Of a stretch of 64,000 nucleotides of DNA, positions 19,058 to 25,946 are shown in pieces; the stretch's first letter is position 1; the number at the start of each line of letters is the position of its first letter. Position numbers and translations under genes: made by a program. The notes beneath the pieces were generated by a model. The model was not told the origin of the DNA. It worked only from the letters and a program-made list of their open reading frames with translations, and did not search any database. The stretch is from NCBI GenBank assembly GCA_934477125.1, contig CAKSOL010000001.1, forward strand, positions 1 through 64,000, in the 5' to 3' direction. Source of the stretch: an uncultured Eubacteriales bacterium. GTDB taxonomy: Bacteria; Bacillota; Clostridia; Oscillospirales; Acutalibacteraceae.

Positions 19058-19080
19058 TGCGGCGGTAACGCCGCATTTTT
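19058..19080 (+). terminator. Intrinsic terminator (bidirectional)
   Basis: Stem TGCGGCG/CGCCGCA (19058-19064, 19069-19075) with GTAA loop, followed by TTTTTT. On the minus strand the stem is followed by AAAGGATTTTTTATTTT, so it can also serve the convergent SLOG-like gene. Confidence 0.85.
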
Positions 19081-19100
19081 TGTTTTCCGCCGTCAGCTGC

Positions 19101-19574
19101 TTAAATCGCTGTGTTGATAATTATTTTTGAATGCTTTTCCGCATAATCAAGGGCGATTTTCGTTCCGCTTCTGCCGGATTTCGGGGAATTTTGTCCGCAA
19201 TAATAAATTACGCAGAAACGGCTTTTGTTTATCATCTCGCAGTTGCGCTCAACATAAGCGGCTCTGCCCGAACCCCTGATTTTTTCGGGATAATAGGTGT
19301 CCTCATAGCTTTCCAGTAAATAGTCCCTGTAATTTTCGTCGATATCGGGGTATTCCGCCCGCACATAAATCCGCTTTATGTGCGGGTATTTTTGTTTTAT
19401 TTCGGTTACTGCCGTATGACAAAGCGAGTTGAACCGGCTTTTGCTGCCGAAAAGAAAGGTATCAACCTTTTCTTCCGTAATCAGCCTTTCGATTGTCTCA
19501 TACAGCCGCCTTTTCAATTCTTCGGTTTCATCTGTTTTCCTGTGACCGAAAAAACAGCAGGTTTTATCTATCAT
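19101..19574 (-). CDS. SLOG/DUF1273-like nucleotide-binding protein
   Basis: 157 residues of the SLOG (Rossmann-like, DprA/LOG-related) group: 'CCFFGHRKT' at the N terminus, 'FLFGSKSRFNSLCH' and 'IRGSGRAAYVERNCEMI', ending with 'SGTKIALDYAEK'. Members are thought to bind nucleotides or nucleotide-derived ligands; the cellular role is unknown. The ATG at 19574 is preceded by TTGGAGAG; a GTG 33 bases upstream has no clear ribosome site. A minus-strand promoter (TTTACT, 17 bp, TATAAT) is visible just upstream. It is divergent from the XRE regulator at 19714, and the intervening DNA holds two small dyads, which suggests shared control. Confidence 0.8.
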   Translation of the reverse strand: MIDKTCCFFGHRKTDETEELKRRLYETIERLITEEKVDTFLFGSKSRFNSLCHTAVTEIKQKYPHIKRIYVRAEYPDIDENYRDYLLESYEDTYYPEKIRGSGRAAYVERNCEMINKSRFCVIYYCGQNSPKSGRSGTKIALDYAEKHSKIIINTAI

Positions 19575-19620
19575 TATTCGTCTCTCCAAATATAAGTTAT
19601 CTTTCACTCATTATACATTA

Positions 19621-19660
19621 TTACTTACTGAAAGTAAATAAAAACTGACTTTTAGCAAGT
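19621..19660. promoter_or_regulatory. Dyad symmetry elements between divergent SLOG and XRE genes
   Basis: TTACT-GAA-AGTAA at 19625-19637 and ACTT-TTAGC-AAGT at 19648-19660 lie in the divergent promoter region, each a small inverted repeat. They overlap the promoter of the minus-strand gene and precede a TATAAT-like box on the plus strand. They could bind the XRE protein encoded next door; this is inference. Confidence 0.45.
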
Positions 19661-19713
19661 TATAATTGAAAGAATTTATTGGTAAAATAATTTATAGACA
19701 GAGAGGCGATAAA

Positions 19714-19944
19714 ATGAAAACCGAATTTTCCGAACGATATATTACATTAGGCTTGAAAATTGCATATTACAGAAAGAAAGCAGGCTATACTCAGGAAGTC
19801 TTTGCGGAATTGATTGATAAAAGCGTGAATTTTTTAGGTCAGGTCGAGGGTCCGGGCATCGTTCGGGGAATATCGCTTGAAACCTTATTCAAAATTGCGC
19901 AGGTGCTGGATATACCGCCGTCAAAATTATTGGAGGACGATTAG
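19714..19944 (+). CDS. XRE-family helix-turn-helix regulator
   Basis: 76 residues, a single Cro/C1-type DNA-binding domain: 'LGLKIAYYRKKAGYTQEVF' opens the helix bundle, the recognition region follows ('SVNFLGQVEGPG'), and it ends 'IAQVLDIPPSKLLEDD'. ATG 19714 has AGAGAGG at a suitable distance; the upstream TTG at 19666 lacks one. It is divergent from the SLOG-like gene and probably controls the shared intergenic region. The target and signal are unknown. Confidence 0.85.
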   Translation: MKTEFSERYITLGLKIAYYRKKAGYTQEVFAELIDKSVNFLGQVEGPGIVRGISLETLFKIAQVLDIPPSKLLEDD

Positions 19945-20014
19945 AGCGGATAAAAGCTGTCGCTGCGCAGATTCATTATCTGAAATTTGATATCCGAGCC
20001 GCATATAAAACAAT

Positions 20015-20039
20015 CCCCCGTCATATTATTAGACGGGGG
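20015..20039 (+). promoter_or_regulatory. Hairpin covering the ribosome site of the deacetylase
   Basis: CCCCCGTC (20015-20022) pairs perfectly with GACGGGGG (20032-20039) around a 9-base loop. The 3' arm is the G-rich ribosome-binding sequence 8 bases before the ATG at 20048, so the fold would hide it. There is no T run on the plus strand, so a terminator is less likely in that direction. Confidence 0.55.
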
Positions 20040-20047
20040 GAATTTCT

Positions 20048-20812
20048 ATGCGATTTATCATAATAACGAAAAAACATATTTTGGCCGCCTGCGCGGTGCT
20101 TCTCGCGGCGGCGTCGGCGGTTGTCGGCTCGCTGACCATTTTTGCAGGCTCCGACCGCAAGCTGCCTATCTACTGCGTTGAAACTCAGAAAAAACAGATT
20201 GCCATAAGCTTTGATGCTGCCTGGGGCAATGACGACACTCAGACTCTGATTGATATATTAAAGGAATATGATGTTCCGGCAACCTTCTTCGTCGTCGGGG
20301 CTTGGGTCGATAAATACCCTGAATCGGTAAAAGCGCTGCACGACGCCGGGCATCAGGTGCAGAACCATTCAAATACTCATCCTTATATGACAAAGCTTTC
20401 GGCAGGTCAGATAAGCAGCGAAATTTCCTGCTGCAATGAGAAAATACAAAAAATTACGGGGGTTTGCCCCAGCCTGCTGCGCCCGCCCTACGGCGATTAT
20501 AACAACTGCGTTGTCGAAACGGTTGAAAGTATGAAGATGTATACAATTCAATGGTCCGTCGATTCTCTCGACTGGAAGGATAACGCCACGCCCGACAGCA
20601 TATACCGCCGCGTTACAAGCAAGGTTACAAACGGCAGCATAGTACTTTTCCATAACGACGCCAAGCATACTCCCGAAGCGCTGCCGAGAATACTAAAGGA
20701 CCTTAAAGAGCAGGGCTATGAGTTTGTGTTTATAAGCGACCTGATTTATAAGGAAAATTATACGATAGACCATGCGGGAATGCAGTGTCCCGAAAAATCT
20801 CCCGCTCAATAA
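20048..20812 (+). CDS. Polysaccharide deacetylase, PdaB-like (sporulation type)
   Basis: 254 residues with one N-terminal membrane helix or uncleaved signal (about 9-33) and a NodB/CE4 domain. Motif 1 is 'SFDAAWGNDDT' (54-64), the inserted form typical of PdaB-type spore enzymes; motif 2 is H107-x3-H111 ('HSNTHP'); motif 3 is 'RPPYG' (145-149); then 'DSLDW' and 'LFHN' (200-203). CE4 enzymes remove acetyl groups from N-acetylated sugars using a metal bound by Asp and the two His. PdaB-like proteins act in the cortex or sporulation pathway of Bacillus; that role here is by analogy. It looks monocistronic. A hairpin may sequester its ribosome site. Confidence 0.88.
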   Translation: MRFIIITKKHILAACAVLLAAASAVVGSLTIFAGSDRKLPIYCVETQKKQIAISFDAAWGNDDTQTLIDILKEYDVPATFFVVGAWVDKYPESVKALHDAGHQVQNHSNTHPYMTKLSAGQISSEISCCNEKIQKITGVCPSLLRPPYGDYNNCVVETVESMKMYTIQWSVDSLDWKDNATPDSIYRRVTSKVTNGSIVLFHNDAKHTPEALPRILKDLKEQGYEFVFISDLIYKENYTIDHAGMQCPEKSPAQ

Positions 20813-20867
20813 ATCCGCTTTGAATAAAAAAGTTTGTAATTTTATATTTTTTCTTTGAAAAGTTGTA

Positions 20868-20895
20868 TTGCTTTTAAGAATTTATATGTTATAAT
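20868..20895 (+). promoter_or_regulatory. Candidate promoter for the cobalamin riboswitch transcript
   Basis: TTGCTT (20868-20873), 16 bp, TATAAT (20890-20895), about 25 bp before the riboswitch begins. The -10 is perfect and the -35 is weak. Confidence 0.6.
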
Positions 20896-20914
20896 AAGAA
20901 AAAATGAATACTCG

Positions 20915-21120
20915 ATAAGAGAAAATGCGGTTTGAAAAGTTGTTGACCGAGTAGATTAAAAGGGAATCCGGTTCGAATCCGGAACAACCGCCATTACTGT
21001 ATTTGACGAAAAGGGACTGTTCTGCCATTGGGGCTTTCTGCGGAAACGCGGGCGCTCTGAGAAGGCTTGTCCCGGCGCGGCAGCCGCCGCGGTCTCATAA
21101 GTCAGGATACCTGCCGCGTT
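20915..21120 (+). ncRNA. Cobalamin (B12) riboswitch
   Basis: The conserved core elements occur in order: AAAAGGGAA followed by a short GGTTCGAATCC-type hairpin near 20957-20979, CGCCA..ACTGTA, internal helices, and the B12 box AAGTCAGGATACCTGCC at 21099-21115. The length and order match cobalamin riboswitches of Firmicutes. It lies on the same strand as, and upstream of, a terminator hairpin (21245-21278) and an ECF uptake operon with a transcobalamin-like lipoprotein. That is the expected logic: cobalamin binding lowers expression. The T-arm-like part is not a tRNA. Confidence 0.87.
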
Positions 21121-21244
21121 TTCTGAGGTTTACCATAATTGGGCGTGAAGAGTGCAACCGATTTATCTGCCGGAACAAAACGGTTTTTTCGCTGCACTTT
21201 TCAGCCTTAAAAACCGCTTTGCCTGCCGCGCGGTTAATCTGTTG

Positions 21245-21278
21245 TACTCTTTCTCTTGATTTGGGAAAGAGTATTTTT
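21245..21278 (+). terminator. Riboswitch-linked intrinsic terminator
   Basis: A 9-bp stem (21245-21253 with 21265-21273), an 11-base loop and then TTTTT. It lies 125 bp after the B12 box and 18 bp before the first gene of the operon, so it is the probable expression switch. Other complementary segments between 21150 and 21235 could form an alternative fold. Confidence 0.75.
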
Positions 21279-21296
21279 GATTTTGGGGGTGAGCCG

Positions 21297-21527
21297 GTGA
21301 CTGATGAGGAAAAAACTGCTTGGGGCGTGAAGCAGCTTGTTTCAAAGCAGCGGGAGCTTGGCAGACTTCCTAAAAAGGACGATTTTGACGAGGTAACGCG
21401 GTCGCGCATAAAAGCGTTTCTCGGTCCCTGGCCGAGAGCGCTGGAAAGCGCGGGGCTGAAACCGCCGAGACTCCGCAGCTCAACCGTCCGCGCCGCGAAA
21501 GGCAGCGCGGGAGTTAAAAAGAAATAA
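21297..21527 (+). CDS. Small homing-endonuclease-associated repeat protein
   Basis: 76 residues from GTG 21297, which follows a G-rich ribosome site; longer reading of this frame would run back through the riboswitch and is not coding. The core, with 'LVSKQRELGRLPKKDDF' and 'FLGPWPRALESAGLKPPR', matches the pattern of the helix-turn-helix repeat associated with homing endonucleases and HNH proteins (leucine spacing, G-x-P, F/W-x-x-AL-x-x-AGL). The tail is basic. There is no nuclease domain. It is the first gene after the riboswitch terminator and 16 bp upstream of the surface protein gene, so it is probably co-transcribed; a DNA- or RNA-binding regulatory role is possible but unproven. Confidence 0.65.
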   Translation: MTDEEKTAWGVKQLVSKQRELGRLPKKDDFDEVTRSRIKAFLGPWPRALESAGLKPPRLRSSTVRAAKGSAGVKKK

Positions 21528-21543
21528 AGGAGAGCAAAGAAAA

Positions 21544-23877
21544 ATGAAAAAGACCAAAATTGTTGCATTGCTGCTTTCGGTTCTGCTTGCGCTGTCGCTT
21601 TTCCCGACATACGTTTTTGCATCCGGCGACGGATATTTGTCCGAGCTTGCATTCGGAACGGCAACTTCGGCGGCGAATAAGGGCAACCTGAGCTTTGATA
21701 AGGCATTCAACGGCGACGTTTACGATTATACTCTTTACGTCAAAGACGGTCAGACGTCTCTTTCGGTCTGGGCAACCCTCAGCACCGCCGGAAACGGAAA
21801 GGAAATAGTCTGTAAATACACAAGAACCAACGGAAAGGACAGCGAGGTTAAAATAACCTCCGCAAAGGCAGCCGGGGCTTCGCTCGCTATGGTTCTCGGA
21901 AAGAACTATGACGGCAATAAGCTGACTGTTGAGGTAGGGGAACAAAAATACAATATCAATATAGTAAGAACCTCGTCCCTTTCTTCAATTTCCGTAAACA
22001 TAGGCAAAATGAATATCAACCTGAACAAAAGCTTTTCGGCTTCGGTTACGGAATATACCGCGTCTGTGCCTTACGGCGCAAAGCCGACGGTCAGCGCCGC
22101 CCCGACTACTGCCGACGGTACTGTTGTCTCGGTAGGAGGAAAGGAAAGCGGCAGCGTTCAGGAGCTTTCCTGGGACGAAAGCAAAAGGGAAGCGGTTCTG
22201 GAAATAACCGTTTATAAGCAGGATAATGAAAGCATAACCAAAACGGTATATAAAATAACCTTTACCGCACCCGAAATTTCGGAATTTCAGGGTTCGGGAA
22301 CATCGGAAGATCCGTTTCTTATTAAATCCGGCGAGGATATGAAGGTTCTCAGCGACGCCGTTGCCGCCGGTACTACCTTTAAGGGCTTCTGCTTCAGGCT
22401 CGAAAACGACATAACTCTGCCTGCCGGCTGGGCTCCGATAGGAACAAAAACGGCGAAATTCTTCTTCGCGGGAGAATTTAACGGAGCGGGACACCTGATA
22501 ACAATTCCCAAGGGCGAAAAAGCGCCGTTCGGAGTTACGGTTGAGGCGTATCTCCATGATTTTGATATCTACGGCGAGGAAATAAACGGCTCGGCGGTTG
22601 TTGATATTTATACCACCGGCGCCAGTAATAAGACATATGTAATAATAGAAAACGTAAACCTTAAATCGGGAACAAAAACCCTTAAAGCGGGCTACATAGG
22701 CGGCTATTCAAGTGGTAGTACGCCGGTTTATATTTCCGACTGCACGGTTGAAAAGGGCGTTATAATAGGCTATGATAAGTCGCAGAAATGGGTCGGCTCG
22801 TTCGGCGGAGAATATAACGGCTTTATTAAAAACTGCGTAAGCTATGCCGATGTTTACGGTACTGATTTTGTCGGCGGAATAATCGCAGATAAGGGTCAGA
22901 CCATGGGCAGCTTTGAGATAGAAAACTGTAAGTTCTACGGCAATGTTGAGGCAACCGGAGATTATGCCGGAGGCATCTGCGGCGCAGGCTACGGCGGAAC
23001 AAACTTCGGTATGGCATCTGCTCCGAACAGCCCCGCCGTTACGATAAAGAACTGCTTTGCCGACGGAAACGTTAAGGGAGATAACTATGTCGGCGGAATT
23101 TTAGGCGGCGAGGGCGCTGTTTATCAGTGCTGGGAAAACGGCATCGGAGAAATCTCCGGTAACTGCTTCCGCGGAAAGGTAACCGCAACAGGCGAGAACG
23201 CCTATATCGGTGGTGTAATCGGGTTTTACGGCGGTCTTGATAAATACACAATTATAAATGATAATACCTATGCCGAGGACTGCGGCGCTCAGAAGGGTAT
23301 AGGCTTTGTCGCCTGGGTCGATACAGACTATGCTGACCACGAAACCTCAAGCGGTGCGAATTATCTCAATTCCGGTGACCGCGATACGCCCCTGCCTGAT
23401 ATCAAGTTTGGAACAGGACGCTGGGACCCGAAGGTATTTACAAAAAGAGATCTTAACCGCAATGACGACCCGCTGGGAGTTGACGCTCAGAAGCTTTCAA
23501 GAGCGGTTGAGTCCGACTCTGCAATAGCAAAGGCTGTCGATGAAAAAATTAAGGCTCTCGGAACAATAACTCTGAGCAGCAAGAGCGCCATTGAGGAAAT
23601 CTTCAGCCTTTATAACGCTCTTACCGAAAAGCAGAAGGCTCTTGTTACCAAAAAAGCGGAGCTTGACAGCGCAAAGGCAGCTTATGAGGAGCTGGCGGCG
23701 GCTCAGGGCAGCGGCTCGGGAGAGCAGAACGCAAACCCGGCATCAGGCTCCCAAACAGAGAAATCACCCAAAACCGGAAATGACGGATACGTTCGGATTT
23801 ACCTCATACTGATGCTGGCAGCGCTGGCGGCATCCTGCTCGGCGTTCAAAAAACTGAAAGCTACGGAGATAAAATAA
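21544..23877 (+). CDS. Wall-anchored surface protein with cadherin-like and GLUG repeats
   Basis: 777 residues, ATG 21544 behind AAAGGAGAG. Signal peptide is about 1-26 ('SLFPTYVFA'). Two cadherin-like beta-sandwich segments follow ('VYDYTLYV' near 60; 'VTEYTASVPYG' near 170). From about 255 to 600 there are GLUG-type repeats ('FVGGIIADKG', 'YAGGICGAG', 'YVGGILGGEG', 'YIGGVIGFYG'). A short helical segment precedes the C-terminal 'SPKTGN' near 741, a hydrophobic helix and positive tail, a sortase-type signal. It is followed by the DUF4430 lipoprotein with one base between genes. Being under the cobalamin riboswitch, it may bind or present corrinoids or their carriers at the surface; that function is inferred from context. 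Confidence 0.8.
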   Translation: MKKTKIVALLLSVLLALSLFPTYVFASGDGYLSELAFGTATSAANKGNLSFDKAFNGDVYDYTLYVKDGQTSLSVWATLSTAGNGKEIVCKYTRTNGKDSEVKITSAKAAGASLAMVLGKNYDGNKLTVEVGEQKYNINIVRTSSLSSISVNIGKMNINLNKSFSASVTEYTASVPYGAKPTVSAAPTTADGTVVSVGGKESGSVQELSWDESKREAVLEITVYKQDNESITKTVYKITFTAPEISEFQGSGTSEDPFLIKSGEDMKVLSDAVAAGTTFKGFCFRLENDITLPAGWAPIGTKTAKFFFAGEFNGAGHLITIPKGEKAPFGVTVEAYLHDFDIYGEEINGSAVVDIYTTGASNKTYVIIENVNLKSGTKTLKAGYIGGYSSGSTPVYISDCTVEKGVIIGYDKSQKWVGSFGGEYNGFIKNCVSYADVYGTDFVGGIIADKGQTMGSFEIENCKFYGNVEATGDYAGGICGAGYGGTNFGMASAPNSPAVTIKNCFADGNVKGDNYVGGILGGEGAVYQCWENGIGEISGNCFRGKVTATGENAYIGGVIGFYGGLDKYTIINDNTYAEDCGAQKGIGFVAWVDTDYADHETSSGANYLNSGDRDTPLPDIKFGTGRWDPKVFTKRDLNRNDDPLGVDAQKLSRAVESDSAIAKAVDEKIKALGTITLSSKSAIEEIFSLYNALTEKQKALVTKKAELDSAKAAYEELAAAQGSGSGEQNANPASGSQTEKSPKTGNDGYVRIYLILMLAALAASCSAFKKLKATEIK

Positions 23878-23878
23878 A

Positions 23879-25021
23879 ATGAAAAAGCTCAGCTGTCTTG
23901 TTGTATCGCTCTGCCTGTTTTTGTGCTCCTGCGCTAATATAGGCGCTAAAACGGCAACCCTTGAGAAGAACAGAGAAATTCCGGAAAACGGAATTATAAG
24001 CGCGGATGTTTTTGAGTTGCTGAAAGAAAACAACTCAATAGGCGTTTTCTCCGGAGAAAGCGGTTCGGTTAAATATAAATGGACCGTTTTCGGAAGCAAT
24101 ATCAAAACCGCCGCAGACTGCAATTTAAAGGTTGATATCAGCGGGGAGACCGAAAGCTCGGTAACCTTTGAGATACCAAAGGACAGCTGCGCGGATTATC
24201 AGCCCCAGCTATCGCTGTATCTTAACCGCAGCTGGGGCTGCGAAAGCGCCGAAATAACGGCGGAAAGCGGCGAAAAAACAACCGCCTCGGTTACCGAGGA
24301 TAAAAACACGGTTATAAACATAAAGGTAACCTCATCCGGAAAATTTACCGCGGCAGCCGTAAAAACAGAGGACGGACAGGCTCAATCGGGAGAAACCTCC
24401 GGCGGCGTTTCGCAGACCTCACCGCCGGGAACGGCGGGCGGCTCAGGGCAGACCGGAGCATCCTCCGTTCCCTCCGGCTATTCCGACGGTACGCAGAGCG
24501 GCAAGGATAAATATGAAACCGACCCCGTTCCTGCCGGAAAGCCGCTCCCGGTTGATAAGGATAATTCTTCTGCCTCGCCCGGCAAAAAGGACGACAGCAC
24601 ACCTAAAAAAGAGCTGCATTGCACCATTTCGATAGAATGCTCCTCAATTTTCAATCATATTCAGAATTTAAAAGAGGAAAAGCTTGACGTTCTTCCGAGC
24701 GACGGAATTATTTTAGAGCCTACAAGGGTTTCCTTTTATGAGGGAGAGTCGGTTTATGATGTTTTATCCCGTATATGCAATCAGTTCGGTATTCATATGG
24801 AGGCGTCGTTTACGCCGATGTATAACAGCTATTATATCAAGGGAATAAACAATCTTTATGAATTTGACTGCGGCGACGGCTCCGGCTGGATGTACCGCGT
24901 CAACGGCTGGTATCCGAATTACGGCGTGAGCCGCTATGCTTTAAGGGACGGCGACGTTATAGAGTTCCGCTATACCTGCGAGCTTGGCGACGATATCGGC
25001 GGCGGATATATCGGCGATTAA
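23879..25021 (+). CDS. DUF4430 (transcobalamin-like) lipoprotein
   Basis: 380 residues. The N terminus is a lipoprotein signal with cysteine 18 as the likely lipidated residue ('LFLCSCAN'). Residues about 30-160 are a beta domain, followed by a Gly/Ser/Pro/Lys linker (about 165-245). The C-terminal 'DUF4430' domain (about 270-375) has the family pattern 'SVYDVLSRICNQFGI' and 'GWMYRVNGWYPNYGVSRY'. DUF4430 corresponds to the C-terminal domain of transcobalamin and intrinsic factor, which helps enclose cobalamin. Placement between a surface protein and ECF transporter genes, below a cobalamin riboswitch, supports a corrinoid-binding role outside the membrane. The start is one base after the previous stop codon, indicating translational coupling. 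Confidence 0.87.
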   Translation: MKKLSCLVVSLCLFLCSCANIGAKTATLEKNREIPENGIISADVFELLKENNSIGVFSGESGSVKYKWTVFGSNIKTAADCNLKVDISGETESSVTFEIPKDSCADYQPQLSLYLNRSWGCESAEITAESGEKTTASVTEDKNTVINIKVTSSGKFTAAAVKTEDGQAQSGETSGGVSQTSPPGTAGGSGQTGASSVPSGYSDGTQSGKDKYETDPVPAGKPLPVDKDNSSASPGKKDDSTPKKELHCTISIECSSIFNHIQNLKEEKLDVLPSDGIILEPTRVSFYEGESVYDVLSRICNQFGIHMEASFTPMYNSYYIKGINNLYEFDCGDGSGWMYRVNGWYPNYGVSRYALRDGDVIEFRYTCELGDDIGGGYIGD

Positions 25022-25049
25022 AACAGTTAAGCTTTAAGGAGGCGGACTT

Positions 25050-25946
25050 ATGCCGGGCAGGGACGCGTTTTCGGAGTATCACCCTCTCGTTAATTTTCTT
25101 TATTTCGGAATAATAATATTCTGCTCCTGCGCTTTCAGCCATCCGGTCTGCCTCCTTATTTCATTTGTCTGCGCAGTCTGCTATTATATCAAGCTGCAAG
25201 GAGCAAAGGCGACAGGGCTTCTTTTAAAGGGGGCTCTGCCGCTTTTGCTGCTTACGGTTATTATCAATCCGGCGTTTTCCCATGCCGGGGTAACCGTTCT
25301 CTGCTATCTGCCGACCGGCAATCCGCTGACGCTTGAAAGTATTCTTTACGGCGCCGCCGCCGCTTTTGAGCTTTCGGCGGTTCTTATTTGGTTTGCCTGC
25401 TTTTCGCTTACGGTTACCTCGGATAAATTCGTTTATCTTTTCGGGCGCTTTGCTCCCGCTCTTTCGCTGCTGCTTTCGATGACTCTGCGGTTTGTTCCCC
25501 GTTTTAAGGCGCAGCTTGCCGCCGTTCGCGAGGTGCAGTCCTCTCTCGGCAGGGATACGGAAAACGGCGGCGTTATAAAAAGACTGAAAAACGCGCTTGC
25601 CTGCTTTTCGGCGGTTGTTACCTGGAGCCTTGAAAATGCCGTTGAAACGGCGGACAGTATGAAAAGCCGTGGCTACGGAACCGGAAAACGAACCGCCTAT
25701 TCAATATATATTTTTTCCGAACGGGATAAAACCGCGCTTGCGTTTTTGATTTTCTGCGGCTCTTTTTTGCTCGCCGGAGGGGCTGCCGGCAAGCTTTTCT
25801 GGAGATTTTATCCGAGCGTTCGCGGCGTGCTTGCCGACCCGGTTACCGTAACGCTCCAAATTGTATTTTTCTGCCTTTGCATTATGCCGGTTATTATTGA
25901 TTTGAGGGAGGACGCCGAATGGAAACGTTCAAGACGGAAAATTTAA
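25050..25946 (+). CDS. ECF transporter T component (CbiQ/EcfT family)
   Basis: 298 residues with about 5-6 membrane helices and the coupling-helix motif near 203-210 ('SMKSRGYG') that in EcfT/CbiQ proteins contacts the ATPases. ATG 25050 follows GGAGGCGG. Its 3' end overlaps the start of the fused ATPase/S-component gene by 28 bp. By family knowledge it is the scaffold linking the substrate-binding S component to the paired ATPases in an energy-coupling-factor vitamin importer; cobalamin as substrate is inferred from the riboswitch and DUF4430 neighbour. Confidence 0.88.
   Translation: MPGRDAFSEYHPLVNFLYFGIIIFCSCAFSHPVCLLISFVCAVCYYIKLQGAKATGLLLKGALPLLLLTVIINPAFSHAGVTVLCYLPTGNPLTLESILYGAAAAFELSAVLIWFACFSLTVTSDKFVYLFGRFAPALSLLLSMTLRFVPRFKAQLAAVREVQSSLGRDTENGGVIKRLKNALACFSAVVTWSLENAVETADSMKSRGYGTGKRTAYSIYIFSERDKTALAFLIFCGSFLLAGGAAGKLFWRFYPSVRGVLADPVTVTLQIVFFCLCIMPVIIDLREDAEWKRSRRKI

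Noticed and set aside
20945..20995. T-arm-like sequence with GGTTCGAATCC, suggesting a tRNA
   Set aside because: No acceptor, D or anticodon stems can be formed around it. The pattern and the B12 box at 21099-21115 identify it as part of a cobalamin riboswitch.
21003..21296. N-terminal extension of the small homing-repeat ORF
   Set aside because: This part of the frame runs through the riboswitch and terminator and has no protein-like pattern; GTG 21297 is a better start.
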